A stretch of 64,000 bases of DNA from Micromonospora fulviviridis (GTDB taxonomy: Bacteria; Actinomycetota; Actinomycetes; Mycobacteriales; Micromonosporaceae): the NCBI RefSeq assembly GCF_014648395.1, contig NZ_BMRA01000004.1, positions 47,394-111,393 on the forward strand, in the 5' to 3' direction. Shown piece after piece: positions 17,230 to 24,478 of the stretch. Within the stretch, counting starts at the first letter, position 1. Every line of letters starts with the position of its first letter. The notes below the pieces were generated by a model that was not told where the DNA came from, made no database searches, and saw nothing but the letters and a program-made list of their open reading frames with translations. The position numbers and the translations under genes were made by a program.

Positions 17230-17861
17230 CGCCCGCCCTGGCCCTGGAGCGGCTCATGCTCCACCCGTCGTACGACCGGTTCGTCCAGCGAGCCCGGCAG
17301 ATCGCCCCCGTCGCGCTGCTCGACCAGGCCGACGCTGCCGCCACCGACGCCCACCGGATCATCGCCGACGTCGCCGTCAGACTGTCCGACAACCCGGCGC
17401 GGCCGACCACCGCCGGCGACCTGCCCGGCTGGCTGCGGCTGTCCCTGCTGGACACCCTCACCGCGTTCGCCGACGGCTGGGCGACAACCTGCCGACACAA
17501 CCCGGCGGCGGACCGACCAAGCCCGGTCGTAGGCGCCGCATGGAAGCCGCACATGGTGGTTTGCCCGACCTGCGTCCACCTGCTCAGCCTGCGTCACGAC
17601 GCCGCCGCCGACGCGGTGTGCGACGGCTGCGGCCACCAGTGCGCGGGACCTGAGCACGGCGACGGCATCTACCCCGGCATGGTGCAGCTCGGCCCGCTGC
17701 TCTATCAGTACGGCACGTGCGGAGGGTGCCGCCCTGATGCCGCCGGGAGCGGCACGCTGAGCGCCACGGAGGCGGCCGAGCAGGGCACGCCGAGGGGTAC
17801 GGGCAGGGTCACGCCGCGAGGCTCACGAGGGCGCAGCCGCGGGAAGGGACGCCAGCGGTGA
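17226..17861 (+). CDS. Hypothetical zinc-ribbon protein
   Basis: A 211-residue protein. The N-terminal half is helical; the C-terminal half has three cysteine pairs (CPTC, CDGCGHQC, CGGC) that suggest one or two zinc ribbons, followed by a basic Arg/Gly tail. The ATG overlaps the stop of the primase gene. I do not recognise the family; nucleic-acid binding in replication is the simplest inference from the basic tail and the operon. Confidence 0.65.
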   Translation: MTPALALERLMLHPSYDRFVQRARQIAPVALLDQADAAATDAHRIIADVAVRLSDNPARPTTAGDLPGWLRLSLLDTLTAFADGWATTCRHNPAADRPSPVVGAAWKPHMVVCPTCVHLLSLRHDAAADAVCDGCGHQCAGPEHGDGIYPGMVQLGPLLYQYGTCGGCRPDAAGSGTLSATEAAEQGTPRGTGRVTPRGSRGRSRGKGRQR

Positions 17862-18115
17862 ACCAGCCACCGCCCACCGCAGACGAGATGGCCGCGCTCG
17901 GCCTGGCGGCGCGGATCCTGCTCGCGTGCGACGAACGCGATTTAGACCAGGTCGCGCGGCTCGTCGGCAGTGACCCCCGCCCCGCCCTCGACGCCATGAT
18001 CCTGCTCGCCGGCGTCCTCGCCCACGGGCTGTACGACGACCGGGTCACCGAGGCCCTTTCCTCGATGGTCACCGCCGCCGACCTCGACGCAATCGGCCGA
18101 GAGGTAACCGGGTGA
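17858..18115 (+). CDS. Small hypothetical helical protein
   Basis: An 85-residue acidic, alanine-rich protein predicted to be all-helical (EMAALGLAARILLAC...). It has no recognisable motif. The GTG start and the stop both overlap the neighbouring genes by four bases, so it is translated as part of the replication operon. No function can be assigned. Confidence 0.6.
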   Translation: MNQPPPTADEMAALGLAARILLACDERDLDQVARLVGSDPRPALDAMILLAGVLAHGLYDDRVTEALSSMVTAADLDAIGREVTG

Positions 18116-18537
18116 CCGGCCGGGAATGGCGGCCACCAGCCGCCTACGTCCACGGGCTCGACGGGCCCGCCGTCGTCGTACCCGCCCGGGTCGCCGCCTG
18201 GCTGGAGCGGGTCGCCGACCTCCGCGAGATCCGCACCCACCACCGCGGTGCTGACCCCGAAGTCGACGCCGTGCTCGTCGCCCTCGGCGTCGCCGCCGCA
18301 GCCTGGCGCCAACAGGCCGGCATCAGTTCCGATCACGGCACTGACCAGCGGAAACAGCCGGAAACCGAGCCAGGATCACCCCTGACAACAACACAAGCGG
18401 CCGACCTCCTGAACATCACCGACCGGGGCGTGCGCGCGGCAATCGCGGCACAACGCCTGAACGCGCAGCGCGTAGGCGACCAGTGGCTGATCGACCGGGA
18501 AGACCTGGAGCACTTCCGGGCAGGACGCGCCGCCTGA
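18112..18537 (+). CDS. Protein with C-terminal excisionase-type helix-turn-helix
   Basis: A 141-residue protein. The C-terminal 50 residues form an HTH_17-like fold (TTTQAADLLNITDRGVRAAI then QRVGDQWLIDREDLEHF). The N-terminal half is helical and unassigned. It is the last gene of the tightly overlapped replication block; the genes after it are separated by short, similar spacers. It could regulate the following helical-protein genes or bind element DNA. Confidence 0.7.
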   Translation: MTGREWRPPAAYVHGLDGPAVVVPARVAAWLERVADLREIRTHHRGADPEVDAVLVALGVAAAAWRQQAGISSDHGTDQRKQPETEPGSPLTTTQAADLLNITDRGVRAAIAAQRLNAQRVGDQWLIDREDLEHFRAGRAA

Positions 18538-18555
18538 CCAGCAGGGAGCACCCGC

Positions 18556-19164
18556 ATGGCCACCGCGCAGGAGCAGGCACAGAAGCTGTTCACCGAGTAC
18601 ACCGAGACGGTCGAGCGGATCCGCGGCAACAAGGCCGCCAGCCGCGAGGGCAAGCGCGCCGACCTCGCCCGCACCTACCTCACCGCCCGCGAGCGCATGG
18701 ATGGTGTCTTCGCCACCGCGGACGCCCAGCGTGCCGCCCGCCGCCGTGAGCTGGAGCGCCGCCTGTTCGGTGCCCCGACGCTCGGCGACCAGGCCAGCAC
18801 GATGCTGGCCCGCCGCGACGCCATGGACCGGGCCGCCCGGCTCACCAGCAGCGACGACGCCCAGGCCCTGCTGCGTAGCGCTCTCACCTCCGGTGACGAG
18901 ACGTTGGCCCGCGCGGTCGTCCAGTGGGGTTACGAGCGGCGAGACGCCGCCGTGGTCGACGCCTACAGCGACGCCCGCCCCCACCTCGACCCCGACCTGG
19001 CCGAGCTGTGGCAGATGCCCGACAAGAACCCCACGCAGGCCGGCGTCGAGCGGATGCGCCGCGAGATGAACTACCCCATCACCCGGCCCGCCGAGCTCCA
19101 CGACGTCCCCGACATGCACCTGCAAGCCGTCGCCGACGGCCGCGAACTCGCCCAGACCGCCTGA
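18556..19164 (+). CDS. Helical protein, paralogue A of a three-gene set
   Basis: A 202-residue, strongly helical, charged protein of unknown function. It shares several blocks with the next gene: IRGNKAASREGKRADL, LERRLFGAP, RRDAMDRAA, LTSGDETLARA and ITRPAELHD. It has no membrane segment or cysteine cluster. It sits upstream of a small terminase and a tape measure, in a place where phages keep head or scaffold genes, but nothing in the residues proves a structural role. GGAG lies before the ATG. Confidence 0.65.
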   Translation: MATAQEQAQKLFTEYTETVERIRGNKAASREGKRADLARTYLTARERMDGVFATADAQRAARRRELERRLFGAPTLGDQASTMLARRDAMDRAARLTSSDDAQALLRSALTSGDETLARAVVQWGYERRDAAVVDAYSDARPHLDPDLAELWQMPDKNPTQAGVERMRREMNYPITRPAELHDVPDMHLQAVADGRELAQTA

Positions 19165-19184
19165 CCAGGAACGGAGACACAGCC

Positions 19185-19772
19185 ATGGGCGCCAGAGACG
19201 AACTCATCCGCACCGCCGACCGCTACCGCACGCAGGTAGCCGCCATCCGCAACGACGACACCCTCTCCCCGAAGGGCAAGCGGCAGCAGCTGGAGCAGCT
19301 CTACAACGACACCGCCCCGCGTGCCGCCGAGCTGCGCCGGCAGATGGACCGCGGCCAGTACCAGAGCCGTACCGCGCTGGAGCGCCAACTCTTCGGCCTG
19401 CCCGCTGGCGCCAGCTCGTCCGACGCCATCAGCTACCGCGACGCCCTCGACCGGGTGGCCGCCATCAAGGACCCCCACCAGCTCGGCGAACTGATGGAAC
19501 GCGCCCACACCAGCGGCGACGACATGCTGCTGCGGGCCGGGTTCGCCCACGCCTACCAGCAGACCCGCAACCCGCTGGCCTCCGACCTGTGGGGCGGCCT
19601 GGTCGCCGAGTACGTCGAGAACAACCCCGCAGCCGGGCAGGCCCTCGCCGAGCTGGACGGCCACTCCGTCAGCCGGGCCCAGGCCCTCACCGACGCCGTG
19701 AACATGTCCATCAGCAAGCCGCCGGAACTCAACGACGCCAACCTCGGCGACGTCGTGCCCGACGCCGCCTGA
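19185..19772 (+). CDS. Helical protein, paralogue B of a three-gene set
   Basis: A 195-residue protein. Matches to paralogue A are in the same order: IRNDDTLSPKGKRQQL, LERQLFGLP, YRDALDRVA, HTSGDDMLLRA and ISKPPELND. This indicates tandem duplication followed by divergence. It is preceded by a spacer of the form TGACCAG-n-A-n-GGAG that is repeated before all three genes of the set. The ATG at 19185 was chosen for its ribosome site; the longer open frame upstream is a shadow of gene A. Confidence 0.65.
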   Translation: MGARDELIRTADRYRTQVAAIRNDDTLSPKGKRQQLEQLYNDTAPRAAELRRQMDRGQYQSRTALERQLFGLPAGASSSDAISYRDALDRVAAIKDPHQLGELMERAHTSGDDMLLRAGFAHAYQQTRNPLASDLWGGLVAEYVENNPAAGQALAELDGHSVSRAQALTDAVNMSISKPPELNDANLGDVVPDAA

Positions 19773-19790
19773 CCAGTAGGGAGCCAACCC

Positions 19791-20435
19791 ATGACCGCCA
19801 GCCTCTTCTACCGCGCCGCCATCCGCGGCATCGACGACATCACCGAGGCGACCACCGCTCACCAGCAGCAGGTCGAGCAGATCAACGCGTCGACCATCCA
19901 CACCGCCGAGGCCAAGCGGGACCGCGTCCGCGCCGCCGCCGACCAGTTCCACGCCCAGCTGCGCGACCTGTCCGCCACCGTGACGGACAAGCTCGACCAG
20001 GCCGACAAGCGGGCCGCCGCCATCCTCGCCGGCGACCGCAGCAACACCGAGCAGGAGAACCGCAAGCACCGCGCCGCCGGCCGCGTCACCCGCCTGCTCG
20101 ACGCCGGGAAGAACCCCGCCGAGGCCGCCGAGGTGTTCGCCGCCAGCGGGGACGTAGACGCCTACCAGGCACTGCGCGACGAGGTGCCCGCGTGGGTCGC
20201 CGCCACCCTGCCGGCCGGAGAGCTGAACACCGCAGCCGAGCACACCCGCCGGATGCTCCTGCTCGTCGACACCACCATGGCGCCCGCCCTCGACGGGGAG
20301 ATGGGGAACGCCGCACGGATCCGCGGGGACATCGACACCCAGCGGGCCAGGCTCACCGCCGCCAAGGAGTACGCCGTGCACCCGAGCCCGAGCGCACGGC
20401 TGACGCTCGCCTTCGCCAACGAACCAGCCGCGTGA
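19791..20435 (+). CDS. Helical protein C, distant third member of the set
   Basis: A 214-residue protein, mostly long helices likely to form coiled coils (residues about 20-90). The block HTAEAKRDRVRAAADQFHAQLRDL resembles the GKR helix of paralogues A and B, but the rest has drifted. It has the same spacer and ribosome-site pattern before the ATG. The function is unknown; a scaffold-like or DNA-coating role is possible but unproven. Confidence 0.6.
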   Translation: MTASLFYRAAIRGIDDITEATTAHQQQVEQINASTIHTAEAKRDRVRAAADQFHAQLRDLSATVTDKLDQADKRAAAILAGDRSNTEQENRKHRAAGRVTRLLDAGKNPAEAAEVFAASGDVDAYQALRDEVPAWVAATLPAGELNTAAEHTRRMLLLVDTTMAPALDGEMGNAARIRGDIDTQRARLTAAKEYAVHPSPSARLTLAFANEPAA

Positions 20436-20591
20436 GTCACGCAGAGTCACCCCCGGTGAAGGTGACTGCGGGTGAGGGGGTGGGGGATGACCCCCCGGTG
20501 TGCTCCGACCAGGACCGCCGGGGAGGTCGCTCGGGGGCCGGCCGCCCTGGAACAAGTCGACCTATCGACCGTCCGTAACGGAGAGTGAACC
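20436..20591 (+). other. 156-bp gap before terS with repeats
   Basis: The gap contains AGTCACC (20445-20451) and its complement GGTGACT (20461-20467), a second GAGTCAC just upstream, and a G-rich then C-rich stretch. Packaging (pac/cos) sites often lie next to or inside small terminase genes, so this is the first place to look for one. The region may simply be a promoter. Confidence 0.35.
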
Positions 20592-20957
20592 ATGTCGGAG
20601 AGTGTGAGTCCGCCGACGGACCTGCGCGGGCCGGGCCGCCGGCTGTGGAAGGCGATCACCGGTGACTACGACCTCGACGAGCACGAGCTGGCGCTGCTGG
20701 TCGAGGCGACCCGCACCGTCGACCTGCTCGACGAGCTGGAGCGGCGCGTACGGGCCGACGGCGCGGTCATCCAGTCACCGCAGGGACTGAAGGCGCACCC
20801 GGCCGCGGTGGAGGCGAGGCAGCAGCGGATCGCTCTGGCGCGGATCCTGGCCGCTCTGCGGATGCCCTCGGGCGACGAGGGCGACCAGGTGCAGGGCCGC
20901 CGGCCGCAGCGACGTACGGGCGTGCGCGGGACGTACGGGATCCGGGGCGTGGCGTGA
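20592..20957 (+). CDS. terS: Phage small terminase subunit-like protein (P27 type)
   Basis: A 121-residue protein with the layout of P27-like TerS: LWKAITGDYDLDEHELALLVEATRTVDLLDELERRV, then GAVIQSPQGLKAHPAAVEARQQRIALARILAALRMP and a basic tail. TerS binds the packaging site and hands DNA to the large terminase. No large subunit occurs in the element, so packaging could only happen with a helper phage, as in phage satellites, or the gene is a remnant. The next gene overlaps by four bases. Confidence 0.65.
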   Translation: MSESVSPPTDLRGPGRRLWKAITGDYDLDEHELALLVEATRTVDLLDELERRVRADGAVIQSPQGLKAHPAAVEARQQRIALARILAALRMPSGDEGDQVQGRRPQRRTGVRGTYGIRGVA

Positions 20958-21226
20958 GGCGCCGGGAGCCGGCCCGGCCAACTCGGCGGGCCGGCGAGAC
21001 GCCGTCGTGGGTGCAGAACCTGAGCGCCGGCCTGCGGCATGCCGCCGAGATGACCGGGAAGCGGGAGCTGGGCGACCTGATGCCCTACCTGCGGCGGGAA
21101 CGGGCCCGCTGGTGCGCCGAGCACGGCTGCCACCGGCCAGGGACGAAGACGTGCCGGGAGGCGTTCGGCACGGTGCCGGAGGCCTGCCAGAAGGCGGGCG
21201 GCCCGGCGGAACAGGGAGAGGGGTAG
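20954..21226 (+). CDS. Small hypothetical protein with a cysteine cluster
   Basis: A 90-residue basic protein that ends three bases before the tape-measure gene. C-x4-C-H-x6-C and a later cysteine (residues about 54-77) could bind zinc, but the pattern is not a clear HNH nuclease. The GTG start overlaps the terminase stop. Its place between TerS and the tape measure corresponds to the head-tail region of a phage genome, of which nothing else is recognisable. Confidence 0.55.
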   Translation: MRRREPARPTRRAGETPSWVQNLSAGLRHAAEMTGKRELGDLMPYLRRERARWCAEHGCHRPGTKTCREAFGTVPEACQKAGGPAEQGEG

Positions 21227-21229
21227 GGG

Positions 21230-23314
21230 ATGGCACGAACAGTCAAGGTCGATCTGCTGCTGGAGGCGTCCCGGTATATCCGGGACGCCAAGAATGCGGA
21301 GAAGGCCACCGGCGACCTAGCGGGCGGCCTGGACGACGCCGCCCGGGCTGGCGAGAAGGCGTCGAGGGCCACGGACAACCTAGGCGGCGGACTGTCTGAC
21401 CTGGCGGGGGACGCCCGCCGGCTGGACTCGCAGATCGGGAAGACGAAGGACGGCATCCGGGACCTGGCCCGGCAGATCGCCGCCACCTCCGACGAGGCCA
21501 AGCGCGCCGAGCTGACCAAGAAGCTCAACATCGAGCAGGGGAAGCACCGAGACCACGTCAACCTGCGGAAGCTGATCGACTTCGACTCGGCCGGCGACAT
21601 GGGCGCTGAGCTGGCGGGCAAGGCGTCGCTGACGTTCGCGCAGCGTTTCGGTCCGCTGCTGGCGCGTGCCCCGATGGCTGGCATGAACCCGGCCGCCCTG
21701 GCGATCGGCGCGCCCATCGTCGCCGGCGTGGCCACGCTGGTCGGGACCGCGGTGGGCGGGGCGATCATCGGAGGCGTCGGTATCGGTGGGGTGCTCGGTG
21801 GGCTGAAGCTGGCGGCGAAGGACCCGATGGTGCAGGCCGCCGGGGCGCAGCTGGGCGAGGACCTGTCGGGGATGCTGGGGCGGGCGTCGTCGGCGTTCGT
21901 GCCGGAGACGTTGGGCGCTATCGACACCATCCGCCGCCGTATGGACGGCATGGAGGGTGACTTCACCCGGGTGTTCTCCGCAGCCTCGCGGTACGTGGAC
22001 CCGCTCGTCGACGGGCTGCTCGACGCGGCCGAGAACGCCATGCCGGGGATCATCGACGCGATGGAGCACGCGGGGCCGGTCATCGAGGTTGTCGCGGACG
22101 GGATCCGGGACCTGGGCCAGGTGGTGGGCGATGGCCTGTCGGAGCTGGCGCCGTACGCCGATGAGGGCGCCCGAGCTCTCCAGAACCTGTTCTACGTCAT
22201 GGAGGCCGGCGTCGGCGTCGCGTTCGACACGCTGGAGAACATGGCCCGGCTGTACAAGGTGTCCGAGCTGGTCGGCGCCGCCTTGACTGGTGACATTCCG
22301 AGGTTCATGGCGTTGGCGTCGGCGCAGGATAGCGCCGGCGGGGCGTCGGAGCAGCTGACGACCGGCCTTGGTGCTGTGGGCCGCGCTGCGGGGATCGGCG
22401 CCCGTGAGGCCGGCAGGCTGGTCGACGCGCTGCAGATCCTGAACGGGATGCAGCTGAACGCGAACGAGGCGGAGCGGGCGTTTCAGGCGGCGGTCGACGA
22501 GGCGCGGGACACGTTCGACAAGAAGGTCAAGTCGATCGACCTGGGTACGCAGCGGGGCCGGGACTACAGCAAGGCGCTCGACGGGATCGCCACCACGGCG
22601 AAGACTTCCGCGCAGGCGATCTACGACCAGACGGGATCGGTCGCCAAGGCCAACGCGAAGATTGACGAGGGTCGGACCGCCCTGTACAAGCAGGCCCGGC
22701 AGTATGGCCTGTCGGAGGGTGCGGCGTGGGCGTACGTCAACAGCGTGCTGTCGATTCCGAAGAAGTGGAACACGGACGTCAAGGCCACGGACAAGGCCAC
22801 CCCGACCATCAACGCCATCAAGTCCCGTATCGCCAGCATCAACGGCCGGACTGTGGTGGTGGCCGTCAAGTACGAGACGCACGGCAGCATCAAGGGTGAG
22901 CACATCATCGGGCAGGGCACGAAGACCTTCCGGTGGGGTGGCATCACGGAGCACGCCCGCGACGGCCTGCTGCGCGACGCGGCGGTCTACAGCCCGGCCG
23001 GCCCGGCTCGGTACGCGTTCGCTGAGCCCGCCACCGGCGGTGAGGCGTTCGTCCCGCGGCTGGGCGATCCTCGCCGGTCAATGGCGATCCTCGACAAGGC
23101 CGCCGGCTGGTACGGCGCCACCGTCCAGCCCCGCCACCTGTCGTCCCTCACCGCCAGCGCCGGCGGTGGTACGACGGTCGTCAACCACCACCACAGCTGG
23201 CAGGTGAACGTCCCGCCGACGGTCAACAAGGCCGAGGTTGGCCGGGAGATCGCCGCCGCGCTCGACGACTGGGCGCGGGGCAACGGGCAATCGTGGCGGT
23301 CCTCGAAGAAATAG
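21230..23314 (+). CDS. Phage tail tape-measure protein
   Basis: A 694-residue protein. Long N-terminal coiled-coil helices (about 1-125, rich in KATGDLAGG/EKASRA turns) are followed by a hydrophobic stretch at about 163-200 (LAIGAPIVAGVATLVGTAVGG), further amphipathic helices, and a C-terminal GGEAFVPRLGDPRRS motif often seen at the end of actinophage tape measures. Tape measures set tail length (about 0.15 nm per residue, so near 100 nm here) and enter the host envelope. No tail tube, assembly chaperone or baseplate gene is nearby, which is striking. The gene is full length and ends at a strong terminator. Confidence 0.8.
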   Translation: MARTVKVDLLLEASRYIRDAKNAEKATGDLAGGLDDAARAGEKASRATDNLGGGLSDLAGDARRLDSQIGKTKDGIRDLARQIAATSDEAKRAELTKKLNIEQGKHRDHVNLRKLIDFDSAGDMGAELAGKASLTFAQRFGPLLARAPMAGMNPAALAIGAPIVAGVATLVGTAVGGAIIGGVGIGGVLGGLKLAAKDPMVQAAGAQLGEDLSGMLGRASSAFVPETLGAIDTIRRRMDGMEGDFTRVFSAASRYVDPLVDGLLDAAENAMPGIIDAMEHAGPVIEVVADGIRDLGQVVGDGLSELAPYADEGARALQNLFYVMEAGVGVAFDTLENMARLYKVSELVGAALTGDIPRFMALASAQDSAGGASEQLTTGLGAVGRAAGIGAREAGRLVDALQILNGMQLNANEAERAFQAAVDEARDTFDKKVKSIDLGTQRGRDYSKALDGIATTAKTSAQAIYDQTGSVAKANAKIDEGRTALYKQARQYGLSEGAAWAYVNSVLSIPKKWNTDVKATDKATPTINAIKSRIASINGRTVVVAVKYETHGSIKGEHIIGQGTKTFRWGGITEHARDGLLRDAAVYSPAGPARYAFAEPATGGEAFVPRLGDPRRSMAILDKAAGWYGATVQPRHLSSLTASAGGGTTVVNHHHSWQVNVPPTVNKAEVGREIAAALDDWARGNGQSWRSSKK

Positions 23315-23357
23315 GCGGGCCATGCGGTACGGCCCGCCAGGAGGCACCTGGCGGGCC
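23314..23357. terminator. Bidirectional terminator between the two arms of the element
   Basis: GGCCCGCCAG at 23331-23340 pairs with CTGGCGGGCC at 23348-23357, followed by GTTT. An upstream GGCGGGCC at 23314-23321 can pair with the same arm as an alternative fold. It separates the converging tape-measure gene from the leftward operon. Confidence 0.8.
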
Positions 23358-23377
23358 GTTTCCGCGTTCCGCGGCTG

Positions 23378-23746
23378 TCAGGTCTGCGCTGCGTTGTAGA
23401 AGGCCGGCCCGCAGCACGCCACCACGACCAGGATCACCGCGGCGACCAGGGTGAGGACGGACCACGTCGACCACGCGCGTTTGACGGCCACGCCGCGCCC
23501 GGGCACCACCCAGGCGGTGGCCGCCTGCCAACGCCGCTCGATCGTCGCCGACGTGCCCGGCGTGACCTGCACCGAGAAGCCCGCTGCCTGCGCCTGGGCG
23601 ACGAACTGGTCGAGCGTGATCGGCAGGAGCGTCGGTTGGCTGCCCTTGCCGATCGGGGCGGAGACCATGAACGGGCCGACCCTGGCGCCGATGCGGAAGT
23701 CCATGCCGGCACCGTACCGCCGCCGGTCAATGCGTCGGCTCGTCAC
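23378..23746 (-). CDS. Small membrane protein of the leftward arm
   Basis: A 122-residue protein. One C-terminal membrane helix (STWSVLTLVAAVILVVVACC) follows a soluble domain with MDFRIGARVGPFMVSAPIGK near the start, which faintly recalls DUF4236-type proteins. The GTG at 23746 overlaps the end of the preceding 55-residue gene; an ATG at 23704 is the alternative. Small membrane proteins next to TraB in actinomycete elements often take part in spreading (Spd functions), but this one is not assignable. Confidence 0.6.
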   Translation of the reverse strand: MTSRRIDRRRYGAGMDFRIGARVGPFMVSAPIGKGSQPTLLPITLDQFVAQAQAAGFSVQVTPGTSATIERRWQAATAWVVPGRGVAVKRAWSTWSVLTLVAAVILVVVACCGPAFYNAAQT

Positions 23747-23894
23747 GCGCCTGCCTGGCCGCCGCCTTGCGGGCGTCGCGGGCGGCCAGCTGGTCGGCGA
23801 ACTGGGCGAGGCTGGCGCCGCTGCGTACGGCGGAGCCCACCCAACGCGCTGAGGGCGTGACCACGACGGTCACGCCCTCTGTCAGCGGGTGCAT
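23727..23894 (-). CDS. Small basic protein (55 aa)
   Basis: A short frame from an ATG at 23894 (MHPLTEGVTVVVTPSARWVG...). The C-terminal half is a charged amphipathic helix (QFADQLAARDARKAAARQAR). Its stop overlaps the start of the next membrane-protein gene. I do not recognise it. It is supported by its tight packing and GC-rich third positions. Confidence 0.5.
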   Translation of the reverse strand: MHPLTEGVTVVVTPSARWVGSAVRSGASLAQFADQLAARDARKAAARQARDEPTH

Positions 23895-23903
23895 GGGTGG
23901 AGG

Positions 23904-24059
23904 CTACCGCCGGTTGCTGCACAGCGACCCGATGAGGCAGAAGAGCAGGAGCCAGAACACGATCCGACCCGGAGTGAAGGGCCCGCGAACCTTGCGGCGG
24001 TAGAGCGGGGGGTGCGGGGTGCGGGGTGCGGGCCGGTTCTTGTACTCGGGTTTGTTCAT
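23904..24059 (-). CDS. Small single-pass membrane protein (51 aa)
   Basis: It begins MNKPEYKNRPAPRTPHPP and ends in a membrane helix (IVFWLLLFCLIGSLC) and two arginines. The basic, proline-rich N-terminus suggests an inside orientation. It lies between two other small genes on the same strand in the transfer arm. The function is unknown; it may be one of the small membrane proteins that accompany conjugative translocases. Confidence 0.5.
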   Translation of the reverse strand: MNKPEYKNRPAPRTPHPPLYRRKVRGPFTPGRIVFWLLLFCLIGSLCSNRR

Positions 24060-24073
24060 CCAGTCAGGTGCCG

Positions 24074-24334
24074 TCACCGGGCGATCCTCGCACCAGCGGC
24101 GGCGTCACGGTGCACTCGGCGGACCCGATTCCACAGTCGCCGGCCGAACCGGAGACGCTTGCCGGATGCCTTGCACCAACGGCACGGGCGGGACAGCTTG
24201 CTCTTGCGCTTGCTGCGGTGGTGGCCGCGCCCGTCGCACAGCCAGCAGTCGCGGAACGGCCGGATGATGCACGAGCCGGCGTAGGCCAGCAGGACGACCA
24301 GCAGGATGCCGGTCGCGGTGATGGTGCCTCTCAC
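24074..24334 (-). CDS. Membrane-anchored DnaJ-like zinc-finger protein
   Basis: An 86-residue protein. An N-terminal membrane helix (TITATGILLVVLLAYAGSC) is followed by CWLCDGRGHHRSKRKSK and CRWCKASGKRLRFGRR, two CxxC motifs with the CxGxG flavour of the DnaJ zinc finger, and a very basic end. GGGAGGGATC lies before the GTG at 24334. Its place just beyond the octamer cluster and the translocase gene suggests a transfer accessory protein. The long frame upstream is a shadow. Confidence 0.6.
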   Translation of the reverse strand: MRGTITATGILLVVLLAYAGSCIIRPFRDCWLCDGRGHHRSKRKSKLSRPCRWCKASGKRLRFGRRLWNRVRRVHRDAAAGARIAR

Positions 24335-24376
24335 GATCCCTCCCAGGGGTGGTTTCCGGGGCCGCAGCGGGGGGTG

Positions 24377-24478
24377 CCGCGACCGTGCGACCAACAGGGG
24401 TTTGCGCTGGTGGGGGCTGGTCGCACCCCTGGTCGCACTTCCGCGACCAGGGGCACACCCGCGACCAGCCGTGCGACC
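24377..24478. repeat. Cluster of seven octamers, candidate transfer locus (clt)
   Basis: GTGCGACC occurs at 24385-24392, 24471-24478 and, inverted, at 24419-24426 and 24431-24438. CCGCGACC occurs at 24377-24384, 24441-24448 and 24459-24466. The first two are a tandem 8-bp repeat. CCCCTGGTCGC (24426-24436) and its complement (24443-24453) form an 11-bp stem. TraB-type translocases recognise clustered 8-bp sequences beside their own gene, so this is a strong clt candidate; it could also terminate transcription. Confidence 0.65.

Noticed and set aside
18924..19184. Extended start for paralogue B inside paralogue A
   Set aside because: The extension is antisense-like and Arg-rich; the ATG at 19185 has the same ribosome site and spacer as the neighbouring genes.
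18556..23314. A complete prophage
   Set aside because: No capsid, portal, large terminase, tail tube, baseplate or lysis gene could be found in any frame of the element.
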